From: JANQPX01 sp039197065 | Lineage (GTDB): Bacteria; Pseudomonadota; Alphaproteobacteria; Geminicoccales; Geminicoccaceae | Reading direction: 5' to 3' | Assembly (NCBI GenBank): GCA_039197065.1 | Contig: JBCCUL010000043.1 | Span: 3,975 to 67,974 of the forward strand | Length of the DNA: 64,000 nucleotides | Shown: positions 1-7,522 of the stretch, piece after piece | Position numbering within the stretch: position 1 is the first letter of the stretch | Layout: each line of letters begins with the position of its first letter | The notes under the pieces: model-generated | The model's database searches: none | Told to the model about the DNA's origin: nothing | What the model saw: the letters and a program-made list of their open reading frames with translations, nothing else | Translations under genes and position numbers: made by a program

Positions 1-869
1 AGTGTTACGGCGAGGACGCCGGCAACAGCGCCGCTGACGGTCGCCATGCCGCCGACGATCAGCATCGCCACCTGTGCGAACACCAGCGAGAGATAGAAGG
101 ATGCCGGCGAGAAGGCGCCGAGCATATGGCCGTAAAGAGCGCCCGCCAGTGTCGCCAGCACGCCGGAGACGCACCAGCTCACGAAGCGCGTCCGCCTCGG
201 GCTGATGCCCAACGCCTCGGCCGCGGCAGGATCATCGCGCGAGGCTCTCGCCTTCAGCCCCCAGGCGCTTTCGCGATAGAGCCGCGCTGTTGCGATGAAC
301 ATCAAAGCCGCCGCCAGCGCCAAGGTGAGATCGGTGACCCGCGGCACGCCGAAAAAGGTCTGGCTGCCGCGGGTGATGTCCCGGGCGCCGACCGCGACGA
401 CATGCACGATGATCAGCAACCCCAGTGTCGAAATGGTCGCCGACGCCCCGGCCAGCCGCGCGATCGCACTGCCGCTCAGCATCGCGAAGGCAAGACCGGC
501 AAGCGCGACCACCGGCAAGGCCGCCCAAAGGCCAAGCTCATGTCCTGCGAGAAACACCGGCAGGTCTGGCAAGGCTGTCCGCTGCAGGGTGGCGGGCATG
601 GTCAGAATGCCGGAGAGATAGGCGCCGATCAGCATAAAGGCACCATGCCCGAACGAGACGATGCCGGTCGTGCCGGAGAAGACGCCAAGCGCCACCACGG
701 CGGCGATGTTGACGCACATCAGCACCGCGATCCGCTCGCCGGTGCGCCCGAATAGAAGCGACAATGCCAGCACGGCGAGAATGACGATCCCGAGACAAAG
801 GGCCGTCTGCGCCAGACTTGCGCCCCAGAGACGCGCCGGATGGGTCCCTAATGCCCTGTCGTCAACCAC
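1..869 (-). CDS. Branched-chain amino-acid ABC transporter permease, LivM type (3' end outside window)
   Basis: Inner-membrane permease of a LIV-type (HAAT) ABC importer. The minus-strand frame runs open to base 1 and reads as a string of hydrophobic segments. It contains the LivM-type stretches GIVSFGHGAFMLIGAYLSG and EALGISPRRTRF (the cytoplasmic loop that contacts the ATPase), and ends near AMLIVGGMATVSGAVAG. I place the start at a GTG at 869, inside the end of the upstream hydrolase gene; no in-frame ATG lies nearby, so the start is uncertain. The overlap suggests one operon with the hydrolase and amidohydrolase upstream. The substrate is unknown; the neighbours suggest an N-acylated or carbamoylated amino-acid derivative (inference). 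The C-terminus is cut by the window edge. Confidence 0.85.
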   Translation of the reverse strand, partial: MVDDRALGTHPARLWGASLAQTALCLGIVILAVLALSLLFGRTGERIAVLMCVNIAAVVALGVFSGTTGIVSFGHGAFMLIGAYLSGILTMPATLQRTALPDLPVFLAGHELGLWAALPVVALAGLAFAMLSGSAIARLAGASATISTLGLLIIVHVVAVGARDITRGSQTFFGVPRVTDLTLALAAALMFIATARLYRESAWGLKARASRDDPAAAEALGISPRRTRFVSWCVSGVLATLAGALYGHMLGAFSPASFYLSLVFAQVAMLIVGGMATVSGAVAGVLAVT

Positions 870-1512
870 CTGCCGATCCGTCCAGCTCGGCAATCAGCTC
901 GGCGGTGGTCACCTGGCGGCAATAGCCTTTGATCGCGCTGATGGAGTTGTCATGGCGCTCCTGGCTATAGGTCAGGCAGGCGTCCGTTACCTGGGTCACG
1001 AGATAGCCGAGGTCGCAGGCATCCCGTATCGCACTTTCGACGCATTGATCGGTCACCAGCCCGGAAAGGACCAGCTGCTTGACCCCGAGATTGCGCAGGA
1101 TGTAGTCGATATGGGTCGAGACGAAGACCGACGACGACGTCTTGGGGAGGATGATCTCATCGCCTTGAGGCTTGATCTGATCGATGACCTTGCCGTCCCA
1201 GGCCCCTTTCGGAACATGAAAGCCGGTGATCTTGTAGTCGAGGGAGCGGTCGCGTCCGTCCAGGGTGAGGCTCTCGATGGTGGTGTACATCACCTCCACG
1301 CCCGCCTGGCGGCAGGCGGCCTGGATCGCCTGCATATTGGGGATGACGCGGGTTTCGAGTTCGGCAAAGAACCAGCCATATTTCTCGTCGAACGTCGCCG
1401 GATCCAACCCTTTGAACTCGCCCCCATCGCGGTGGGCCGAAAAGTTCTGCACGTCGATAAAGAGGAGCGCACTTTGCCGGGGCACCAGAGGCACATCACG
1501 GGTCAGCGTCAT
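862..1512 (-). CDS. Isochorismatase-family (cysteine) hydrolase
   Basis: Cytoplasmic 216-aa hydrolase of the isochorismatase/nicotinamidase fold. The family triad is visible: D20 in LLFIDVQN, K124 in ILPKTSSSVF and C157 in GLVTDQCVESA, so it should be active. Members hydrolyse amides such as N-carbamoyl compounds, ureidoacrylate, biuret or nicotinamide; the exact substrate cannot be read. I use the ATG at 1512 because it overlaps the stop of the upstream amidohydrolase as ATGA; the longer upstream extension is Arg-rich and has no family resemblance. The 3' end overlaps the likely GTG start of the permease. This tight coupling makes a catabolic operon likely. Confidence 0.88.
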   Translation of the reverse strand: MTLTRDVPLVPRQSALLFIDVQNFSAHRDGGEFKGLDPATFDEKYGWFFAELETRVIPNMQAIQAACRQAGVEVMYTTIESLTLDGRDRSLDYKITGFHVPKGAWDGKVIDQIKPQGDEIILPKTSSSVFVSTHIDYILRNLGVKQLVLSGLVTDQCVESAIRDACDLGYLVTQVTDACLTYSQERHDNSISAIKGYCRQVTTAELIAELDGSAGG

Positions 1513-2279
1513 GGCAGGGTCTCGAGCACGTCGCCGATCGCCTCGGCCAGCAGCCTCGCCCAATGGGCAGCGCCCGCATCATCGGCGATCTGATCGTTGC
1601 GGATCTCGATCAGGCTATGGGGCAGACCGCGGCGCTCGGCATGGACCGGAATGAACCAGTCGGTCTCGTCATCGATCTGGTAGGGCTCGTTGATGGCCAG
1701 GACCAGGTCGGGCTCGGCGCTGGCGACCCGGGCCATCAGCTGCCTCGCGGTGGGCAGGCTCGCCCGGCTCAGGAACCCCGCATGCCAGGGGCGATCGACC
1801 ATGCCGAGGCGAGGCGTGAAGGAGTGGATCGAAAAGGCCGCGCGGCGCTCTGCGGCGGCAAAAGCAGTCACGATGGCTTGGTCCATCGGCTCGAAGATCT
1901 CCCTGATCCGCGCCTCCTTGTCGGCCTGACTAAGGGCCCTGTTGCCGGGGATAACCGCGCCGTCGCTCACCTCCAGCATCGAACCGGTCCCGCCAGGTGG
2001 GCGGTTCCCATCGATGACCAGCCGGCTGTAGCCCTGCAGAACCAGCGGTGCTTCCATGAGATCAGCCAGCTCTCGGGCGACCGCCGCGGCGCCGATATCC
2101 CAGCCGCGGTGGCTGTCGATCACCTCGGCGCTCACGCCGAGACCGTCAAGCACTGCCGGCACGGCCTGGCCTGCATGCTCGCAGAGCAGGAGAAGAGGGG
2201 CTTCGCTTCCTTCATTCACCACTTCGACCGGAGCGGGATCGGCGGCTGTTAGCAGGGGCTCTACCGCTGAGGCGTTCAT
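1509..2279 (-). CDS. N-formylglutamate amidohydrolase family protein
   Basis: 256-aa member of the N-formylglutamate amidohydrolase (FGase) family, which removes N-formyl groups from amino acids such as formylglutamate in histidine breakdown. Family landmarks include LLLLCEHAG near residue 35, SHRGWDIGA, YSRLVIDGNRPP and SIHSFTPRL. No other hut genes are near, so a role in histidine use is not supported; coupling to a LIV-type permease and an isochorismatase-fold hydrolase suggests another N-acyl substrate. I chose the ATG at 2279 (MNASAVEPLL) over 2348 because the longer start would cross the divergent promoter region. It is first in a minus-strand operon facing an RpiR regulator. Confidence 0.87.
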   Translation of the reverse strand: MNASAVEPLLTAADPAPVEVVNEGSEAPLLLLCEHAGQAVPAVLDGLGVSAEVIDSHRGWDIGAAAVARELADLMEAPLVLQGYSRLVIDGNRPPGGTGSMLEVSDGAVIPGNRALSQADKEARIREIFEPMDQAIVTAFAAAERRAAFSIHSFTPRLGMVDRPWHAGFLSRASLPTARQLMARVASAEPDLVLAINEPYQIDDETDWFIPVHAERRGLPHSLIEIRNDQIADDAGAAHWARLLAEAIGDVLETLP

Positions 2280-2360
2280 GATAAGACGATAGAGAAATGT
2301 TTTTTTCAAAGTCAAACAATTTCTCGTTGACTGAAAGTCAGACCACATGAAGATCGGATT
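2280..2360. promoter_or_regulatory. Divergent promoter/operator between FGase operon and RpiR gene
   Basis: An 81-bp AT-rich gap between divergent genes. Two dyads are visible: GAGAAAT at 2292-2298 with ATTTCTC at 2319-2325, and a compact TGACT-GAA-AGTCA palindrome at 2328-2340. On the minus strand TTGACT and TATCGT sit 18 bp apart and could serve as -35 and -10. RpiR-family regulators often bind dyads beside their own genes, so this is a plausible operator (inference). Confidence 0.5.
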
Positions 2361-3209
2361 ATGTCGATCCGGGATCTCATCGAGCGGACGTCAGACGCTC
2401 TGACCCAATCCGAGCGCAAGCTGGCAACGGCGCTTTTGTCGGATTATCCCTATGCCGGATTGAACTCGATCCAGGAGCTGGCCGCCCGGGCTGAGGTTTC
2501 AGCCCCATCGATCTCGCGTTTCGTCGCCAAGATCGGGCTTTCGGGCTACGCCGAAATGCAGCGCCTGCTGATCCTGGAGCTCAAGGAAGGCGAGCGCTCG
2601 CCGGTCGAGATTCACGAAGCCGGCCGCCCGATCGAGGGGGGCTATCTCTCGGAGTTCATCACCCGCGCCGCCGCAGAGATGCAGTCGGCGCGCAGCACCA
2701 TCACCGACGCGCAGTTCCAGCGGATCTGCGCCCTGCTCGCCGACCCCAAGCGATCCATCTATGCGCTTGGCGGGCGGATCAGCGACACCATCGCCACGCA
2801 TCTTTCCTTTCACCTGCGCCAGACTCGGCGAGACGTCTTCCATCTGCCGCGCGACCCGGAGGTCTGGCCGGAATATCTGTTGCGCATGAAGCCGGGGGAC
2901 GTGTTCTTCATCGTGGATTTCCGGCGCTATCAGACCGCCTTGGAACGGCTCGCGGAACGCGCCGTGCAGGAGCATCGGGCGCAGGTGGTGCTGATGACGG
3001 ACAAATGGCTGTCCCCGGTCACCCGCCATGCATCGGAGGTGCTCGCCGTGCCGATTCAGACCGGCACGGTCTGGGACAGCTACACGGCCGCGTTGGCGGT
3101 CACCGAGGCGATCGTCACCCGGGTTGCGGAAAGTGATTGGAGCAGAACACGGACCCGCATTCAGGCTTGGGACGCGGCGCGCGCAACCGAGAGGGAAGGC
3201 GAGACATGA
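2361..3209 (+). CDS. MurR/RpiR-family transcriptional regulator
   Basis: 282-aa regulator with an N-terminal RpiR helix-turn-helix (about residues 1-75, including SIQELAARAEVSAPSISRFV) and a C-terminal SIS sugar-isomerase-like domain (about 120-250, including IYALGGRISDTIATHL). RpiR proteins sense phosphosugars or related metabolites through the SIS domain. It is divergent from the N-formylglutamate amidohydrolase/hydrolase/permease operon and is the obvious candidate regulator of it (inference). The gene ends just before a strong hairpin at 3211-3229. Confidence 0.9.
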   Translation: MSIRDLIERTSDALTQSERKLATALLSDYPYAGLNSIQELAARAEVSAPSISRFVAKIGLSGYAEMQRLLILELKEGERSPVEIHEAGRPIEGGYLSEFITRAAAEMQSARSTITDAQFQRICALLADPKRSIYALGGRISDTIATHLSFHLRQTRRDVFHLPRDPEVWPEYLLRMKPGDVFFIVDFRRYQTALERLAERAVQEHRAQVVLMTDKWLSPVTRHASEVLAVPIQTGTVWDSYTAALAVTEAIVTRVAESDWSRTRTRIQAWDAARATEREGET

Positions 3210-3210
3210 T

Positions 3211-3236
3211 GCCGGCGATCTTCGCCGGCTTCTTCA
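3211..3236 (+). terminator. Rho-independent-like terminator after the RpiR gene
   Basis: A perfect 8-bp stem (GCCGGCGA / TCGCCGGC) with a 3-nt loop at 3211-3229 follows the stop codon directly and is trailed by TTCTTCAT, a weak U tract. It lies between convergent genes. Confidence 0.6.
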
Positions 3237-3284
3237 TGCGGTAACGGCGCTGGTGCAGATGCAATCCGACCGCCGACTACCCTC

Positions 3285-3752
3285 TTACAGATGCTTCCAG
3301 AACACGACCTTGTCGGCGCCCGCTTCGTAGAACTCACGAATACGCGCTTCCTCAACATAGCCATTCTTGAGATAGAAAGACCTGGTCCGCTCGAAAGCCG
3401 GAATACCCATCGTCTCGACAAGCAGTATCCGCTCGCCCTGATCAGCGAGCCTATCCTCGAGATAACGCATCATGGCGGCACCGATACCCTTTCCCTGATG
3501 CTCAGGATCGACACCGATTGCCAGCAGGTTCCAGGTGCCTTCGGTCATGCGTTCCGGTTCGCAAAACCCGAAGGCGATGGCTTGGCCTTCGAGACTGCAG
3601 GTGAACCAGATATCCGGCTTTGATCCGTCGAAATAGCCGGCAATCATGTCATCCATCATCTCGGACGGAAAAAGCTCCGTGCTATCCGCGATTTGTTTGA
3701 GCCCTGATAGATCCCGCCGTTCTACGGGACGAATGTCCAAGTGTTTTTCCAC
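3285..3752 (-). CDS. GNAT-family N-acetyltransferase
   Basis: 155-aa GCN5-related acetyltransferase that would transfer an acetyl group from acetyl-CoA to an amine. The acetyl-CoA-binding motif A is clear: VDPEHQGKGIGAAMMRYLE near residues 81-99, matching the Q/RxxGxG/A signature. Motif B follows (RTRSFYLKNGYVEEARIREFY). The substrate cannot be inferred. It is a single gene, convergent with the RpiR regulator. Confidence 0.9.
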   Translation of the reverse strand: MEKHLDIRPVERRDLSGLKQIADSTELFPSEMMDDMIAGYFDGSKPDIWFTCSLEGQAIAFGFCEPERMTEGTWNLLAIGVDPEHQGKGIGAAMMRYLEDRLADQGERILLVETMGIPAFERTRSFYLKNGYVEEARIREFYEAGADKVVFWKHL

Positions 3753-4077
3753 TGATTTGATCTTTCTCTCTTAGGATAAGCTTCGCGCCCAGGCTGACTG
3801 CCGGGCGTCATGCCACAGGACGAGCGTTCGCATGTTTCGGGACGTTATCGTCGGATCGATGTCCCGAGAGCGGACAGTACAAGGCAACCCTACCGTGCGA
3901 AAGCACGATCGGCGCATGTTCACTTCAGTCCAATGACGCGTGGACTAGCGGCTCACCGCAATCGTCGACATAAAGGCTCCAAAATGGGCTGTACCGCCCG
4001 GACTATCGTCCCATAGCGCGTGAGGAGATGAGCGGCAATCGGTAATCGCAACGATAAAATGCCCTAGTTGCGCTGCC
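3753..4077. other. Intergenic region with small hairpins, no supported gene
   Basis: 325 bp between the GNAT start and the end of dctM. Possible stems: GCGCCC/GGGCGT (3785-3790/3803-3808), TCGGGAC/GTCCCGA (3837-3843/3861-3867) and CGTGC-GAAA-GCACG (3894-3907). No reading frame with family resemblance was seen. It probably holds the GNAT promoter and 5' UTR. Confidence 0.5.
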
Positions 4078-5463
4078 TTATCCGAAGATCAGTCCCGGCA
4101 GCCAAAGCACGATTTCCGGGAAGGTCCAGATGAGGGCGAGTGCCAGGAGCTGGATGCCGATGAACGGGATCACGCCCTTGTAGATCTGGAGGGTCTCGAC
4201 CGCTTCGGGCGCCACACCGCGGAGGTAGAACAGGGCGAACCCGAAGGGAGGTGTCAAAAAACTGGTCTGCAGGTTGATGCCGATCATCACGCCGAGCCAG
4301 AGCGGATCGAAGCCCAGTGCTATTAGGATCGGGCCGACGATCGGCACGATTACGAAGATGATCTCGATGAAATCCAGGAAGAAGCCGAGGAAGAACATCA
4401 CCGCCATCACCAGCAACAGGGCGGCGAGCGGTCCGCCCGGAAGATTGGCGAGGAAATGCTCGATCACCTCGTCGCCGCCGAAGCCGCGAAAGACCAGCGA
4501 GAACATCGACGCACCGATCAGGATGACGAACACCATCGAGCTGATCTTGGTGGTCTCGAGACCGACCTTCCGGATCACCCGCCAGTTCAGCGAGCCGGCC
4601 TGAAGGGCGAGCAGCGTCGCGCCGATCGCGCCGACGCTCGCTGATTCGGTGGGTGTGGCGATGCCGAGGAGGATCGAGCCCAGCACAAGGACGATCAGGA
4701 TCAGCGGCGGCGCAATCACCAGGGCGACCTCGCCGAAGCCGGGCTGATCGTCTTTCTCGGAATCTTCAGGTGCGAGCGACGGGCAACTCGATGGGTTGAC
4801 GATCGCCATCACCACGACCCAGGCGAGATAGAGGCCGACCAGCATCAGGCCGGGTAGAAGGGCGCCGGCGAAAAGATCGATGGCGGTCACCGGCTCCGGC
4901 ACCAGGGTTCCGGAGATCTCCGCCGCCTGCTCGTTGGCGCCCTGCAGAATGTCGGCGAGCAGCACCAGCACGATCGAGGGCGGGATGATCTGGCCGAGCG
5001 TGCCGGACGAGCAGATCAGGCCGGAGGCGAGGGCCGGGCTGTAGCCTGCGCGCAGCATGACCGGCAGCGAGATCAGGCCCATGGTGACCACGGTCGCGCC
5101 GGCGATGCCGGTGGAGGCGGCGAGCAGGGCGCCGACCACCACCACGGAGATGCCGAGCCCGCCGCGAAGGCGGCCGAACAGACGGCCCATGGTTTCCAAA
5201 AGGCGGCCGGCGAGCTGCGATTGCTCCAGCATCACGCCCATGAAGATGAAGAGCGGCACGGCCACCAGCGGCTCACTCTTCATCACGCCCAGGAGGCGGA
5301 GCGGATAGGCATTCAGCATGGCCATGCGGAAGAGATCGAGATAGTCGCCGAGAAAGGCGAAGAGAAGGGCGGAGCCGCCGAGCGTCAGCGCCACCGGAAA
5401 GCCGAACAGCAGGAGGAGAAGCGTCGTCCCGAACATGATGAAGGCGAGGATTTCGGGCGTCAT
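4078..5463 (-). CDS. TRAP transporter large permease (DctM)
   Basis: 461-aa DctM-type large membrane subunit that couples sodium-driven import to the binding protein. It consists of about a dozen hydrophobic segments. Family-typical stretches include PLFIFMGVMLEQSQLAGRL, LICSSGTLGQIIPPSIVLV and NLQTSFLTPPFGFALFYL. It overlaps the small subunit gene by ATGA at 5460-5463, so the two are translationally coupled. It is last in a dctP-dctQ-dctM operon. Confidence 0.95.
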   Translation of the reverse strand: MTPEILAFIMFGTTLLLLLFGFPVALTLGGSALLFAFLGDYLDLFRMAMLNAYPLRLLGVMKSEPLVAVPLFIFMGVMLEQSQLAGRLLETMGRLFGRLRGGLGISVVVVGALLAASTGIAGATVVTMGLISLPVMLRAGYSPALASGLICSSGTLGQIIPPSIVLVLLADILQGANEQAAEISGTLVPEPVTAIDLFAGALLPGLMLVGLYLAWVVVMAIVNPSSCPSLAPEDSEKDDQPGFGEVALVIAPPLILIVLVLGSILLGIATPTESASVGAIGATLLALQAGSLNWRVIRKVGLETTKISSMVFVILIGASMFSLVFRGFGGDEVIEHFLANLPGGPLAALLLVMAVMFFLGFFLDFIEIIFVIVPIVGPILIALGFDPLWLGVMIGINLQTSFLTPPFGFALFYLRGVAPEAVETLQIYKGVIPFIGIQLLALALIWTFPEIVLWLPGLIFG

Positions 5464-5996
5464 GACGCTTCTCCTTCGCCGGTTCGTTGTTCGAGATCCG
5501 TGCCGTAGATGAGCGTCATGGCGGAGCGAACCAGGAGGACGATCAGCTGGATGCCGAGGCAGACAGCGAAGACGATGATCAGGGACTTGAAGATGTAGAG
5601 TGCTGGCATGCCGCCGGCTTCCGCGGATTTTTCCAGCGTCTGCCAGGAGCGGACGACCATCGGCCAGGCCTTGGTGCCGAGCATGTAGACCAGAGGCAGG
5701 CCCAGAAAGAGGCAGCCCAGAACATTGACCCAGGCCCGGTAACGCGCACTCGCCGAGGCATAGAAGAGATCGATGCGCACATGGCCGTCATGGCGAAGCG
5801 TGTAGCCGGCGCCGGCGAGGAAGATGGTGGCGTGGATCCAGACATAGAGCTCTTGCATCCAGATCTCGCCATAGCCGAAGGCGTAGCGAAGGACGACGAC
5901 CAGGAACACGTTCAGGACCAGGAGGACCGCCAGGACGGCCGTGATCTGGCCGAGCGCCTCGTTGATCCGTTCGAGCTGTCGCACAAGGAAAAGCAT
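5460..5996 (-). CDS. TRAP transporter small permease (DctQ)
   Basis: 178-aa four-helix DctQ-type subunit. The family motif region is visible (YGEIWMQELYVWIHATIFLAGAGYTL and HVRIDLFY). I start it at the ATG at 5996 (MLFLVRQLERI), preceded by AGGGAG with 7-nt spacing. A longer start at 6047 would put the ATG inside the loop of an 11-bp hairpin (6033-6067), which is unlikely. The stop overlaps the dctM start. Confidence 0.9.
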   Translation of the reverse strand: MLFLVRQLERINEALGQITAVLAVLLVLNVFLVVVLRYAFGYGEIWMQELYVWIHATIFLAGAGYTLRHDGHVRIDLFYASASARYRAWVNVLGCLFLGLPLVYMLGTKAWPMVVRSWQTLEKSAEAGGMPALYIFKSLIIVFAVCLGIQLIVLLVRSAMTLIYGTDLEQRTGEGEAS

Positions 5997-6032
5997 CGAA
6001 GCGCTCCCTGAAACCGGCGTTTCTTGTTGGTT

Positions 6033-6097
6033 GGGAGCGGCTCGCAAGGGTTGTGTGAGCCGCTCCCTTTGGAGAACGACGACGGATGCCGTTCTCC
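6033..6097 (-). promoter_or_regulatory. Two tandem intercistronic hairpins between dctP and dctQ
   Basis: An 11-bp perfect stem (6033-6043 with 6057-6067, GGGAGCGGCTC and its complement) and a second 8-bp stem (6071-6078 with 6090-6097, GGAGAACG/CGTTCTCC). They lie between the dctP stop and the dctQ start. Such hairpins usually protect the upstream mRNA so that binding protein is made in excess over the permease (established for many binding-protein operons; inferred here). Confidence 0.65.
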
Positions 6098-6140
6098 TAG
6101 TGCAGAAGGCCAGGTGCCTCGAACCCAGCTAGGACAGAAG

Positions 6141-7262
6141 TCAAACCGTCTTGAAGGCGGCGGCGACCCGTGCCTGCATGAAGGCGCCTTCAGAGAGCGC
6201 CGACCAGTTGACCATGCCGTCTCTGAAGCTGATCAGGTGATTGAACAGCGCCTTGGCGTCTTCGGTCTTGGATGCGAGTTCGGGGATGACCTCGGTCGCG
6301 CGCGTGCCGATCGCCTCGATCAGCTCGTCGGAATACTGGCGAAGCTGGACATTGTGCTCGTCCAGGAGCTTGGACATCGCCTCGTTGTTGACTGCCTGGA
6401 ACTTCGACAGGATGGCGAGATTGGTCGCGGCTGCACCGCGGGTGACGATCTCCTTCAGATTGTCCGGAAGATCCTCCCAGGCCTGGATGTCGAAGAAGCC
6501 ATCCAGCACAGTCGCGGGCTCATGCCAGCCGGGATAGTAGTAATTGTCGACGACCTTGAAGAGGCCCTTGCCGAGGTCGGCCGCAGGCCCGATCCACTCG
6601 GTGCCATCGATCGCACCCGAGGTCAGCGCCGGCAGCACCTCGGAGCCCGGAAGCAGCACGACGTTGACGCCGAAGGTTTTCAGGATCTCACCGCCGATGC
6701 CTGGCATACGGAATTTGAGGCCGTCCAGATCGTCGACCGTGTTGATCTCCTTGGCGTACCAGCCGCCCATCTGGTTGCCGGTATTGCCGAGCGGCAGGAA
6801 CTTCAGGCCGAGCGGGTTGTAGGCATGCTTGTCCGCCATGGCGATGCCGTCGCCATAGTAGAGCCAGGCATTCTGCTCCTGCGCGGTCAGGCCGTAGGGC
6901 ATGGCGGCGACAAACGAGATCGAATCGGACTTGCCGGCCCAGTAATAGGGGGCGCCGAAGCCCATCTGTGCCGTGCCGGTCTGGACCGCATCCAGCGCCT
7001 CGAAAGGCTTCACCAGCTCGCCAGCATGGTAAACCTGAATGACCATCTGGCCCTCGGACGCGGCCTCGACATAGGCCGCGAACTCTTCGAGCGCCTGGCC
7101 GAGAAGGCCCGCCTTGCCGAAGGCGGAAACCGCGGTCCACTCGACGGCCTCCTGGGCAATCGCAGGCGCGCCGAGAACCGTTGTCCCCAGTGCCGCCGTT
7201 GCGCCTGCGACGGTCGCGGCGCCGGTGCTTCCTGAATGTCTTAGAAATTGACGTCTCTGCAT
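6141..7262 (-). CDS. TRAP transporter substrate-binding protein (DctP, TakP-like)
   Basis: 373-aa periplasmic binding protein with a Tat-type leader (RRQFLRH followed by a hydrophobic stretch ending APAIAQ). The start at 7262 has GGGAGG five bases upstream. The features GEILKTFGVNVVLLPGSEV and SGAIDGTEWIGPAADL resemble the 2-oxoacid/mannitol/lactate-type DctP branch (TakP-like), where an arginine (here KFRMPG) binds the carboxylate. The ligand is therefore probably a small carboxylic acid (inference). It is first in the operon, followed by tandem hairpins and the permease genes. Confidence 0.92.
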   Translation of the reverse strand: MQRRQFLRHSGSTGAATVAGATAALGTTVLGAPAIAQEAVEWTAVSAFGKAGLLGQALEEFAAYVEAASEGQMVIQVYHAGELVKPFEALDAVQTGTAQMGFGAPYYWAGKSDSISFVAAMPYGLTAQEQNAWLYYGDGIAMADKHAYNPLGLKFLPLGNTGNQMGGWYAKEINTVDDLDGLKFRMPGIGGEILKTFGVNVVLLPGSEVLPALTSGAIDGTEWIGPAADLGKGLFKVVDNYYYPGWHEPATVLDGFFDIQAWEDLPDNLKEIVTRGAAATNLAILSKFQAVNNEAMSKLLDEHNVQLRQYSDELIEAIGTRATEVIPELASKTEDAKALFNHLISFRDGMVNWSALSEGAFMQARVAAAFKTV

Positions 7263-7343
7263 TGATGCCTCCCACAAGAGTTTGCGTGGTTGAAACTGCA
7301 GATCGATCATGGGGACGTGGTGGATCGTCGGTAAATTCGGTCG

Positions 7344-7408
7344 ATTGGGTAGCTTGCACGTTAAGTCGGTAGAACCTGACCGTAGTTATGCGGCCAAGCC
7401 TACCCAAT
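7344..7408. promoter_or_regulatory. Long-range inverted repeat upstream of dctP
   Basis: ATTGGGTAG at 7344-7352 and its exact complement CTACCCAAT at 7400-7408 lie 56 bp apart in the 200-bp promoter region of the first TRAP operon. They could be paired operator half-sites. A chance 9-bp match in such a region is not negligible, so confidence is modest. Confidence 0.35.
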
Positions 7409-7454
7409 TGTTCGGAGGTCGACGCGCCCGTGCTTCATGGATTTGGCTGTCAAC

Positions 7455-7495
7455 GAAACGAAAAGCGCCCCCAGATCGAGGGGATCAGGGGGCGC
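7455..7495 (-). terminator. Rho-independent terminator of the 7.5-8.9 kb gene
   Basis: On the minus strand GCGCCCCC (7488-7495) pairs with GGGGGCGC (7465-7472), followed by TTTTCGTTTCG. It sits 28 bp past the stop of the unknown gene and insulates it from dctP. Confidence 0.85.
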
Positions 7496-7522
7496 GTTCT
7501 CACGATCAGTTCCGTTATTGTC

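Noticed and set aside
126..755. 209-aa plus-strand frame near the left edge
   Set aside because: Antisense to the livM-type permease, which reads clearly on the minus strand.
3810..4016. 68-aa plus-strand frame
   Set aside because: Arg-rich chance frame without a ribosome-binding site; the region instead shows small hairpins.
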